NCBI GenBank assembly: GCA_024233515.1
Contig: JACKPO010000006.1
Coordinates: 61,038-125,037 of the forward strand
Direction: 5' to 3'
Length of the DNA: 64,000 bases
DNA from: Chlamydiales bacterium
Lineage (GTDB): Bacteria; Chlamydiota; Chlamydiia; Chlamydiales; Simkaniaceae
Of this stretch, positions 41,254-49,210 are shown in pieces; position 1 is the first letter of the stretch; the number at the start of each line of letters is the position of its first letter. Below the pieces are notes generated by a model, which saw nothing but the letters and a program-made list of their open reading frames with translations, was not told where the DNA came from and ran no database searches. A program made the position numbers and the translations under genes.

Positions 41254-42645
41254 ATGATCTACCTGAAGTTTTTGAGGCTAACGCAAGATATTCTCCATAT
41301 CTTCGACAGCTTTGGCCTCATTTACTTTTTTCTCATGAACACCTTTTTTGCGGTTCTTGTCATGCTCTCCTTTCCGCAGATTTATAGAAGGTTTATTGAG
41401 CTACGGATCGAAGGGATGGACCATTTGCTCACATCGGAAGCCCTCCCTCCTATTTCCATCTTGGTCCCTGTGCATAATGAAGAGAAAACAATCATCGATA
41501 GTGTCCATGCGCTCATCGATCTTGCCTATGCAAAAAAAGAGCTGATCCTTGTGAACGATGGCTCGACCGATAGCTCGCTCGAGATCATGAAAAAGGAGTT
41601 TGAACTGGTCGAGGTTCCTCAGCTTTTTTCAATACGGGTCGCATCTAAGCCGATTAAAAAACTGTACCGTTCGACCCTTTTTTCGAACCTTCTTCTGATC
41701 GATAAGGAAAATGGAGGAAAAGGGGACTCTCTCAATGCGGGGATGAATTTTGCTTCCTCTCCCCTTTTTATGGCGATGGACTCCGATACGGTGATCGAAA
41801 AGGATGCTCTCCTTAGGATGATCCGCCCCTTTATCACACGGAAAGATGTTGTGGCTGAGGGGGGAACGATTCGCATTCTGAATGGGTGCAAGGTCGAGAA
41901 AGGGAAAATTCTCGAAACGGGAATCCCAAAAAACCATCTGGCGGGGATTCAAGTAGGGGAATATTTGCGCGCCTTTCTTTATGGTCGCTTGGGGTGGAAT
42001 GTCCTCGGAGGGAATTTTATTGTCTCGGGAGCGTTCGGTCTTTTTGACCGAGAAAAAGTGATTGAAGTAGGAGGATATCAAACCGATACCGTTGGGGAAG
42101 ATTTCGAAATATCCGTCCGTCTTCTTCACCATTTCCGGAAGAAAAATCGTAAGTGTTTCATTGGCTTTGTTCCTGATCCCGTTGCGTGGACCGATGTTCC
42201 TGAGGACTTGAAAACGCTCGGGCGACAAAGAGAGCGGTGGCATCGAGGGCTGATCGATATTATGTGGAAATACCGGTCGATGATTTTTAATCCAAGATAT
42301 GGGATGACGGGGTTTATTGCGATGCCCTATCTCCTCTTTGGAGAGCTTTTGCAGCCGATTTTTGAGCTCCTCTATTATTTCTTTATTATCATTGGATTGG
42401 TCTTTGGCATTGTGCCGCTGAAGTATATGCTCCTCTTTTTTGGAGTGACGATGGGGATCTCGTTTATCTTGACCATTTCTGCAGTAACAATGGAGATGGT
42501 TACTTTTCGTCGCTACAAGACATTTTCTGGGGTCCTCCGCCTCTTTTTCTATTCGATCATTGAGAACTTTGGATACCGGCAGTGTTACCTTTTTTGGAAG
42601 CTCTGGGCCTTCAAAAAATATTTCCGAAAAGACCTTTCTTGGTAA
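41254..42645 (+). CDS. Processive family-2 glycosyltransferase (polysaccharide synthase)
   Basis: A 463-residue membrane protein of the PgaC/NodC/NfrB/BcsA type. One N-terminal membrane region (about 20-45), a cytosolic GT2 domain, then four C-terminal segments (about 350-440). Motifs in order: ILVPVHNEEKTI, LVNDGSTDSS (sugar nucleotide), GGKGDSLNAG, MDSDTVI (DxD-like), VGEDFEISVRL (catalytic ED) and GRQRERWHRG (QxxRW), all needed for processive synthesis. It should make a linear glycan (type unknown) and pass it across the inner membrane. No PilZ domain is seen. It follows the receiver without a gap, and the exporter follows after 24 bases. Confidence 0.9.
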   Translation: MIYLKFLRLTQDILHIFDSFGLIYFFLMNTFFAVLVMLSFPQIYRRFIELRIEGMDHLLTSEALPPISILVPVHNEEKTIIDSVHALIDLAYAKKELILVNDGSTDSSLEIMKKEFELVEVPQLFSIRVASKPIKKLYRSTLFSNLLLIDKENGGKGDSLNAGMNFASSPLFMAMDSDTVIEKDALLRMIRPFITRKDVVAEGGTIRILNGCKVEKGKILETGIPKNHLAGIQVGEYLRAFLYGRLGWNVLGGNFIVSGAFGLFDREKVIEVGGYQTDTVGEDFEISVRLLHHFRKKNRKCFIGFVPDPVAWTDVPEDLKTLGRQRERWHRGLIDIMWKYRSMIFNPRYGMTGFIAMPYLLFGELLQPIFELLYYFFIIIGLVFGIVPLKYMLLFFGVTMGISFILTISAVTMEMVTFRRYKTFSGVLRLFFYSIIENFGYRQCYLFWKLWAFKKYFRKDLSW

Positions 42646-42669
42646 ACATTTTTTCGTTAAACTCCTGGT

Positions 42670-45138
42670 ATGAAACGAGCCCTTTTTCTAAGCTTATTTT
42701 CTGCCATGCTTCTCTTTGGAAAGGAAAACGCTGAGGTGATTGCGACACAAAGAGAGCTGAAGCGTGATCCCGATAATGTGGAGCTTCTCTACAAGATGGG
42801 AAACCTTTACATGGATGAAGGGGAGATTGAGAAAGCTGAGGGGGTTTTGAAGCGGGCCGAAGCGCTCGATCCAAGAAATCAAGCGATCCAGCTCAAGCTT
42901 GCCTATCTCTACTTTTGGGAGGGGAACTTATCAGAGGCTCGCGATCGGGTTGTTGAGGTTCTTTATAACGATCCGAAAAATATCGAGGCCCTGATTCTAG
43001 CTGGGAGGATTGAGCTTCTAGAGGAAAATGGGCCAGCGGCGACGGCTTATTTCGAAAAAGCGTTTAAGTATGATCCCGAAAAGGATGAGGTGAAACGGGC
43101 CCTTTCTCAGATCAAGGAGAGAGATACTTATGTCAATCTAAGGGCTCTCAAAGAAAAAGCCAGGACCTCCCAAAAATCGGGCGATCTAGAAGGGGCGATC
43201 AAGAAGTATGAAACCCTTGTTCAGGAGTTTCCCGATAACTATGAAAACCACTTTGAGTTAGGGCGCCTTTACTTGCAAAGTGGTCAGTACGACAAAGCGA
43301 GGAAGACCTTCGATCAGGCCTTAAAAATCTCTCCTGGAAACACTGATGTTCAACTTCAACTTGCGCAGATTGAGCTGCGGCAACGTAACTATGATCAGGC
43401 ACAAAAGGAAATAGAAAAGATCCTTAAGAAACATTCCAAGAATGTTGACGCCCTCTTCATGATGGGACAAGTATTCACACAAAAGAAAGAGGATCAAAAA
43501 GCGGCGAAGTATTTAAATAAGGCCCTTGAGATTGATCCTAAACGGGACGATGTTCGTCTCGCCCTTTATCGGCTAGAGACTGGCTGGGGACCGATTGGCG
43601 AAGAGCTTGCTTTAGCAAAAGAGTATGAAAGAGAGGCTCAGTATAGTCAAGCTGAAGAGATCTACTTAAACCTTTTGAAGGAGCACCCGAATAATCTGGG
43701 TGTGGAGTACCGGTTAGGACATCTCTATAGTTGGATGGGGCGTTATGATGAATCTCGCATTTATCTGCGGAGAGTGATTGCTGCCGATCCAAACTATGTC
43801 GACGCAAGGGTAGCGTATGTTTATCTCCTCTATCGAGAAAAACGGATCGCTACAGCCGAGAGAGAAGTAGAAGCGATCCTCAGAAAGGACCCAACCAACG
43901 GGGATGCATTGGTGGCAGGGGGACTTATTGCCAATGCTCAAGGAAAAGAGCAGCTGGCAAAAAAGCGGTTCAAGGGGGCGCTGATGCAAGATCCCGAGTC
44001 TCCCGAGGCATTGATCGGTCTTGGAAGGATTGCTAGTCAGCGAAAAGAGTACCGAAAAGGATTTGATTATTATGAAAAAGTCTATGGTCAAGACCCCTAC
44101 AATGATGGTGCGTACAATGGGATTTTGGGGACTCGCCCCTACGTTTATCCGACCCTTTACACCAAGGGAAGTTATGCTGAGGAAAGGGAAAATGACCTTG
44201 TTTTGAAGATCCGCACAACGCAGATGAACACCTCTTTTGGCTCCTTGGGAGCCCTCTTTCCGATTAATGACCACCTCCGCCTTTCAAGTTCATTGGATTA
44301 TTTGGGAACCGAGCAGGTGAATCTGATCCGCAAGATCGACAACTACATGGTCAATACCCTGTTTTGGCATGTGGGGGGAGAAGGAACGGTAAAACGGTAT
44401 TGGACGATCAAAGGGCAGTCGACCCTCAAGTGGTCTTGGAATTCAGCAAAAACACTTTTTCCTTTTGAGCGGAAAACCTCTTGGGAACCACTCCTTTCTG
44501 TTCGTTTTGACCGTGCGGGTCTCATGGCATTAGCGCTTGGATCGATGGATTCATTTATCGCGCGGAATTTCGATGTCTCCCGCTCCTTTATGATCGAGCG
44601 GAAAAATGTCATCCTCTCTTCTTCTTACCGGTATGCTCCCGACTTTGGGAATTTCGGGTTCACAGGAAGACACACCAACTACAACGACACCTTCAATAAC
44701 CAAGAGAAAGACTTTGAGACGTGGATCCAGTCCCCTGCAGTCGATTTAGGAGGACATTGGATGGTGCGGTATGCGTGGCACTGGGGAAGTTACGCGAAGG
44801 TCAACCCAGACTACTACTCCTACCGTTACAAAGTAAGACACAAGATCAAAGGGATCTACCTCTTACGCCGTGATCCTGGAACAGAGATCGAACTCTCCTA
44901 CATGTGGACCTGGGCAAAAGAGAGAGACTTTTCGAATGAAAACAATGCCGTCATTGTTCCAGCACTGACGCAGCCCCAAACACTTAAGAAAAACCTCTAT
45001 GATGCCCACACCGTTGAAGCTCTTTTCCGGAAAAACTTCGCCACCCAATTCTGGTTCGAATGTTCTACTCGCTACTACTTTGATAGTAACAAGTATCGCG
45101 CTTGGCTTGGAAGAGGGGAGTTACGCTACGTGTTCTAA
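42670..45138 (+). CDS. TPR plus beta-barrel outer-membrane polysaccharide exporter
   Basis: An 822-residue protein with signal peptide MKRALFLSLFSAMLLFG. Residues about 20-480 are at least ten TPR units (VELLYKMGNLYMDEGEIEKA, NYENHFELGRLYLQSGQYDKA, NVDALFMMGQVFTQKKEDQKA, NLGVEYRLGHLYSWMGRYDES). Residues about 500-822 are a transmembrane beta-barrel of YaiO type with aromatic strands and terminal Phe (LRYVF). This is the architecture of PgaA, BcsC and NfrA, which carry glycans across the periplasm and outer membrane. It is coded immediately after the synthase. It overlaps the convergent glycosyltransferase by 18 bases. Confidence 0.88.
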   Translation: MKRALFLSLFSAMLLFGKENAEVIATQRELKRDPDNVELLYKMGNLYMDEGEIEKAEGVLKRAEALDPRNQAIQLKLAYLYFWEGNLSEARDRVVEVLYNDPKNIEALILAGRIELLEENGPAATAYFEKAFKYDPEKDEVKRALSQIKERDTYVNLRALKEKARTSQKSGDLEGAIKKYETLVQEFPDNYENHFELGRLYLQSGQYDKARKTFDQALKISPGNTDVQLQLAQIELRQRNYDQAQKEIEKILKKHSKNVDALFMMGQVFTQKKEDQKAAKYLNKALEIDPKRDDVRLALYRLETGWGPIGEELALAKEYEREAQYSQAEEIYLNLLKEHPNNLGVEYRLGHLYSWMGRYDESRIYLRRVIAADPNYVDARVAYVYLLYREKRIATAEREVEAILRKDPTNGDALVAGGLIANAQGKEQLAKKRFKGALMQDPESPEALIGLGRIASQRKEYRKGFDYYEKVYGQDPYNDGAYNGILGTRPYVYPTLYTKGSYAEERENDLVLKIRTTQMNTSFGSLGALFPINDHLRLSSSLDYLGTEQVNLIRKIDNYMVNTLFWHVGGEGTVKRYWTIKGQSTLKWSWNSAKTLFPFERKTSWEPLLSVRFDRAGLMALALGSMDSFIARNFDVSRSFMIERKNVILSSSYRYAPDFGNFGFTGRHTNYNDTFNNQEKDFETWIQSPAVDLGGHWMVRYAWHWGSYAKVNPDYYSYRYKVRHKIKGIYLLRRDPGTEIELSYMWTWAKERDFSNENNAVIVPALTQPQTLKKNLYDAHTVEALFRKNFATQFWFECSTRYYFDSNKYRAWLGRGELRYVF

Positions 45139-46341
45139 AACACGTTGATAATACTGCAGGCGTTTTTCTGCATTTCCTGTCCATGAGTAGTGGTGAGCAA
45201 CTTCAATCGCTTTTTTGGAGAGAGCAAGAAGATCAGTTTTTGGAAGAGCTTTGAGTTTGCGGATTGCATCGGCAAGGGCTTTTGGGTTTTCTTTTTCGAT
45301 CACCTCACCGACCGCATAGTGCTCAGGACCTCCAGAGCGGGTGACAACAGCTGGAAGGCCACATCCCATCGCTTCTAAACAGGAGAGGCCAAACCCTTCT
45401 GTACGTGACGGCATCACCGTGATATCGGCACCATTATGGAAACGAGCCACATTTTCAGGGATCAGATGACCTACAAAATGGATCCTGTCCATGCAGAGAA
45501 TCTTTGGATCCACATCGAGAAGGGCTTTTTTCAAGTTTCCCGATCCTAAGATAAGGAAATGGATCTTCTCATCTGCGCGGAGGAGTTTATTTGCTTGAAG
45601 AAGGGTGTCGATTCCTTTCGTTTTGGAAAGCTTTCCAGCGAAACTGACGACAAAAGCATCGTCGGGAATGTTTTGTTGAAACTCTTGAAAAAGTTCCCGT
45701 CGATTCACATTGAAGGGGTGGAAAATTTTTCGATCATATCCATTTTCAAGGATCACCACCTTTTCTCCCTTGATTCCGTAGAGCTCGATGATCTCTTGTT
45801 TATTTTCTTCAGATAAGGCGAAGATAAAGCGCGCATCTCGCGCCGATTGCTTGGCGATAGGTTGCATCCTTGGATCATAGAGAAAGCCCATCTGATCACT
45901 ATGATGAGCGGCCGCGATAAAGGGATAGCCCAGCTCATCGATGATGTGATCGTAAGCCCAGATGTGTTGACATTCGATGATATCAGGCTTAAATCCTTCG
46001 AGCACAGGGACGATCCGCTCTTTAAAAGAGTCGAAGTAGAACTGCAGCTCTTTTTCACTCAGCTCCTTATAGGTTGTTCCTACAGGATTACGGGGGTGGG
46101 GGTCAGGGATCATTAACGGGAAGGAATCGAGGCGGAGCCCATCCTTTTCGATAGGGAGCTTCCAGATTTCATAGAGCTCAGGGTGAGAATAGTAGTATTC
46201 GAGATCTTTGGAGGGCTCCTTCGAGTCGGGGAAGAAGAGTTTGACCTCGTGTCCCATTTCGAGGTACTCCTCGAGAAGGGCCCTGGCCACGGTGAAGCTC
46301 CCGGTCCCCCAAGGGCCGGTATTGGTCAGTAATATCTTCAT
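45121..46341 (-). CDS. Family-4 glycosyltransferase (GT-B fold)
   Basis: A 406-residue retaining transferase. The start has TNTGPWGTGSFTVARALLEE (donor-loop GxGG-like). The C-terminal half holds FAGKLSKTKGIDTLLQA, and the E-x7-E motif region PSRTEGFGLSCLEAMGCGLP (about 318-337), which binds nucleotide sugar. ATG 46341 is used; three more residues upstream begin at an unlikely TTG. It faces the polysaccharide operon and overlaps its last gene by 18 bases, so it is not in the same transcript, though it may add to the same glycan. Upstream is AT-rich DNA and the MITE. Confidence 0.85.
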   Translation of the reverse strand: MKILLTNTGPWGTGSFTVARALLEEYLEMGHEVKLFFPDSKEPSKDLEYYYSHPELYEIWKLPIEKDGLRLDSFPLMIPDPHPRNPVGTTYKELSEKELQFYFDSFKERIVPVLEGFKPDIIECQHIWAYDHIIDELGYPFIAAAHHSDQMGFLYDPRMQPIAKQSARDARFIFALSEENKQEIIELYGIKGEKVVILENGYDRKIFHPFNVNRRELFQEFQQNIPDDAFVVSFAGKLSKTKGIDTLLQANKLLRADEKIHFLILGSGNLKKALLDVDPKILCMDRIHFVGHLIPENVARFHNGADITVMPSRTEGFGLSCLEAMGCGLPAVVTRSGGPEHYAVGEVIEKENPKALADAIRKLKALPKTDLLALSKKAIEVAHHYSWTGNAEKRLQYYQRVLEHVA

Positions 46342-46462
46342 AGAGCTCAAAAAACCAAATAGAAGAGTTTATTACAACCGCTATTCTATAAGACAATTGT
46401 TTAAATAACTATAAATTAACAACTTAAAATTAAATTAAATATTTTAAATAAATCATAGAAAA

Positions 46463-46471
46463 TGTTATAAT
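46463..46471 (+). promoter_or_regulatory. Extended -10 promoter upstream of MITE copy B
   Basis: TGTTATAAT in AT-rich sequence, reading toward the MITE at 46483-46638 and the orphan gene at 46660. A transcript from about 46478 would carry the folded MITE as its leader. Whether it is the gene's natural promoter, now separated by the insertion, is an inference. Confidence 0.45.
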
Positions 46472-46482
46472 ATTTATATTAA

Positions 46483-46638
46483 CCTAACGTGATTCAAAAG
46501 TTGGGAATTTGGCAAGGCGGCTGCGCAAATTTTTTGCCTGGAGCGAGCGACCATTGTGCGAGCACAAGGCGCAAGTGAAGGCAAGAAATTTGCTGCAGAG
46601 CCAACGCAGCCAAAAACCAACTTTTGAATCATTTTAGG
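46483..46638. mobile_element. 156-bp hairpin MITE, copy B
   Basis: Second copy of the element at 29135-29291; it has one base less (GGCTGCGC for GGCTCGCGC) and about seven substitutions, several of which restore pairing (CCAACGCAGCC with GGCGGCTGCGC). Terminal inverted repeats CCTAACGTGATTCAAAAG and its partner ending TTTTAGG are kept. It separates an extended -10 promoter from a small orphan gene. Confidence 0.8.
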
Positions 46639-46659
46639 TATAAACCAAGTGGGGAAGTT

Positions 46660-46971
46660 ATGGCAGCATTACCAGGATCATATGAATCATTTCAGACGTA
46701 TCCGACTTCATTTTTTGAAGAGATTAAATCGGACGTAGTCGAAACATTTAGTAACATCGTTGAAGGGATCACCCAAGTAGCAGGTGCATTCTTTTCATCG
46801 ATCGAGAGAACCTATGAAGCATTTCAAGCAGCCGATCAGAAGCTGTATCAACAAATAGTCTCATTTCTAGATGGAATTTTAGAGAAGACTCGGAGCGCCT
46901 TTAAAGGAGCACAAGATGAGAGAGCTCCGTCAGGGTATGTATTCTTTGATGTCGAGATTCAGACGCAGTAG
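46660..46971 (+). CDS. Orphan small helical protein, 103 residues
   Basis: No family known. It contains a long amphipathic helix with a hydrophobic stretch (ETFSNIVEGITQVAGAFFSS) and is otherwise polar, with C-terminal GYVFFDVEIQ. ATG 46660 is chosen because GGGGAAG lies just upstream; the frame could be extended upstream by 12 residues, but only into the MITE end, which yields the same peptide after the unrelated other MITE copy and so is not real coding. It is convergent with glpD (13-base overlap). Possible secreted or membrane-binding protein. Confidence 0.5.
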   Translation: MAALPGSYESFQTYPTSFFEEIKSDVVETFSNIVEGITQVAGAFFSSIERTYEAFQAADQKLYQQIVSFLDGILEKTRSAFKGAQDERAPSGYVFFDVEIQTQ

Positions 46972-48506
46972 TTTTCTGCAAGAGACGTGAAGCTCGCCAC
47001 CTGAGCTTTTTCCCATGCTTTGTCTTTGCCGAGCTCTTTTGCCATGAGGGCAGCGACCTCGGGCGCGACCTTGATGGCAAGTTTTGCATCGAGAAGAAGG
47101 GAGCGGGTGCGGCGAGAGAGAAAATCTTCGATCGTGCGGGCCATTTCGTGGCGGACCGCCCAGATGATTTCCCCTTTCAGGTAAGGGAGTTTGGGGTCAA
47201 GAAATTGATCAAGCGTTGGATCTTCTTTAAGGAGTGCTTTGATCTTTTCGCCATCGGTTCCGTAGGTACTCCACGGATCAAGAGGATCGGCTCCTTCCAG
47301 GTAGCCGTGGAGGTGCAAGTCGACTGTTTTGCAGGGGATCTCTTCAAATCCTCCCACAATCAGCGCTTTATTGATCACATCTTCAGCCATTTTGCGGAAC
47401 GTTGTCCATTTGCCGCCGGCGATGGTGATGAGTCCTGAGTCGGAGACGAGGATCGAGTGGTTTCGGGAGATCGCAGAGGTCTCTTTACTTCCTGTTTCTG
47501 AAATGAGGGGGCGGATCCCCGCAAATACAGAGAGGATATCATCGCGCGTCGGATGGCGGGTGAGGTATTTTCCTGCTTCTTTCAGGACAAAGTCAATCTC
47601 CTCTTCTTGGGCGACAGGCTCAAGGGAGGGAGCATCGACGGCGGTATCGGTGGTTCCGACAAGGACTCTGTCATGCCAGGGAACCATAAAGAGAACCCGC
47701 CCGTCGGCTGTGTGGGGAATGAGAATCGCTGTTTCACTTTCCAGAAAACTCGCATCGAGAACGATGTGGATCCCTTGACTGGGCTGAACAATTTTATGGG
47801 TTTTTGGATCGTCGAGGTGGCGCACTTCATCGGAAAAAATGCCGGTGGCATTGATAATGGCTTTCCCTTTAAGGCGGTAGGTTTGACTGGTTTCCCGGTC
47901 TTCAACAACCACACTAGTGACGTGGTTTTGTTCTTTGATGAGCTCGATCACTTTCATGTAATTGAGGACAGTGGCTCCCTGATCGGCCGCTGTTTGGGCG
48001 AGGGTGATCGCTAGGCGGGAGTCATCGAATTGCCCGTCGTAATAGATCGTTCCTCCGCGCAGATCTTTTTCTTCGATGGTCGGAAGGACACTTAGGGTTT
48101 CATCGCGGCTTAAATGTTTGGAAGGCTCAAGTCCGAGCTTCCCGGCGAGCATGTCGTAGATTTTAAGACCGATTCCATAGAAGGGACCTTCCCACCAATG
48201 GTAGCTGGGAACGAAAAAAGCGCGGTGGTAGATAAGGTGTGGGGCGTTGCGGCAGAGGCGTCCCCGTTCGCGCAGTGCTTCGAGAACAAGGGGGATATGC
48301 CCTTGTTGCAAATAACGGAGTCCTCCATGGATGAGTTTGGTACTCCGGCTTGAGGAGGCCTTTGCAAAATCGTGTTGTTCGACGAGAAGGGTTTTCAGTC
48401 CGCGGCTTGCGCTATCGACGGCTGCGCCGAGTCCTGTTGCGCCTCCACCAATGATGATGATGTCCCACTCTTCACCCAGGCCTTTGATCATCTCTTCGCG
48501 GTTCAT
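46959..48506 (-). CDS. glpD: Aerobic glycerol-3-phosphate dehydrogenase, FAD
   Basis: Oxidises glycerol-3-phosphate to dihydroxyacetone phosphate and feeds electrons to quinone at the inner membrane. 515 residues, as usual. The FAD motif is DIIIIGGGATGLGAAVDSA (about 15-33). The second signature is KASSSRSTKLIHGGLRYLQQ (about 50-69), and MVPWHDRVLVGTTDT (about 278-292) and FAGIRPLI are also family text. The C-terminal domain is present. Last gene of the glpK-decarboxylase-glpD operon; its start overlaps the previous stop as ATGA. Convergent with the small orphan gene (13-base overlap). Confidence 0.93.
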   Translation of the reverse strand: MNREEMIKGLGEEWDIIIIGGGATGLGAAVDSASRGLKTLLVEQHDFAKASSSRSTKLIHGGLRYLQQGHIPLVLEALRERGRLCRNAPHLIYHRAFFVPSYHWWEGPFYGIGLKIYDMLAGKLGLEPSKHLSRDETLSVLPTIEEKDLRGGTIYYDGQFDDSRLAITLAQTAADQGATVLNYMKVIELIKEQNHVTSVVVEDRETSQTYRLKGKAIINATGIFSDEVRHLDDPKTHKIVQPSQGIHIVLDASFLESETAILIPHTADGRVLFMVPWHDRVLVGTTDTAVDAPSLEPVAQEEEIDFVLKEAGKYLTRHPTRDDILSVFAGIRPLISETGSKETSAISRNHSILVSDSGLITIAGGKWTTFRKMAEDVINKALIVGGFEEIPCKTVDLHLHGYLEGADPLDPWSTYGTDGEKIKALLKEDPTLDQFLDPKLPYLKGEIIWAVRHEMARTIEDFLSRRTRSLLLDAKLAIKVAPEVAALMAKELGKDKAWEKAQVASFTSLAENYCV

Positions 48507-49210
48507 AGATCTGCCTCGTCAAAGGGCTTTGTGTTGGGGTAATCGATCGTCAGGGAGTCGGCGAGTTGGTAGTAGGCCATCCCTCTTTTAAGGCTGACAT
48601 CTAGGACATGTCCTCCCGATTGTTTTTTTTCATCGATGTAGTGGAAATGGTAGCCACCCACATTGATCCCCTTTAAGTAACGGGGAAACCAAAAACCGAC
48701 AAGGGTCCCTTCGGTATCGTAGAGTTCGACATCGTGCTGCTCAGGAAGAAGTGCTTTCAGAGGTTTATAGGGGGGATTTGTTTTCTCCAGGTTACGTATT
48801 TTGACGTAGCGGAAAGAGCCCTCAATTTTAATGGCATGGGGAGTGTTTTTCTTATGGATAAATTGAGAGAGGATATTCCCTAGGTGCTTGAAGTCTTTTG
48901 CGCTATTGAGCTGAACCGGAAACTCTGGTTTAAAAAAGATCACAGCGGCAAAGGGGGTCTTTTGTGAGGGGCGGACAGGGGTTAAGAGACCACTGGGATC
49001 CCCTTGGTAGTATTTACCATCTAGGGCGATCATCTCTCCATCAATGCCGTTAAAGGTTCCAAGGCCAAAGTCACCTTTCTTAAAGAGGTCGCGGTAGAGA
49101 ACCGTTCCATCATAGACGCCGTTTACAAGGGCGCTGTAGGTAGAAACCTGGTAGAGCTCATTTGCTGATAAAAGGAGGGGAATCAAAAGAAGAAAGAGGG
49201 CTCTAATCAT
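48503..49210 (-). CDS. Exported alpha-acetolactate decarboxylase
   Basis: A 235-residue BudA/AlsD-type enzyme that turns acetolactate into acetoin. Family text: STYSALVNGVYDGTVLYRDL, GDFGLGTFNGIDGEMIALDG, TPFAAVIFF and the zinc-binding GGYHFHYIDEKKQSGGHVLD (two His in HFH plus His in GGH). The core is complete. Unusually, it has a signal peptide MIRALFLLLIPLLLSANELY; related periplasmic forms exist in some Gram-negatives. ATG 49210 has GGGAG upstream; a longer frame lacks a site and would run inside glpK. It sits between glpK and glpD, overlapping both. Confidence 0.85.
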   Translation of the reverse strand: MIRALFLLLIPLLLSANELYQVSTYSALVNGVYDGTVLYRDLFKKGDFGLGTFNGIDGEMIALDGKYYQGDPSGLLTPVRPSQKTPFAAVIFFKPEFPVQLNSAKDFKHLGNILSQFIHKKNTPHAIKIEGSFRYVKIRNLEKTNPPYKPLKALLPEQHDVELYDTEGTLVGFWFPRYLKGINVGGYHFHYIDEKKQSGGHVLDVSLKRGMAYYQLADSLTIDYPNTKPFDEADL

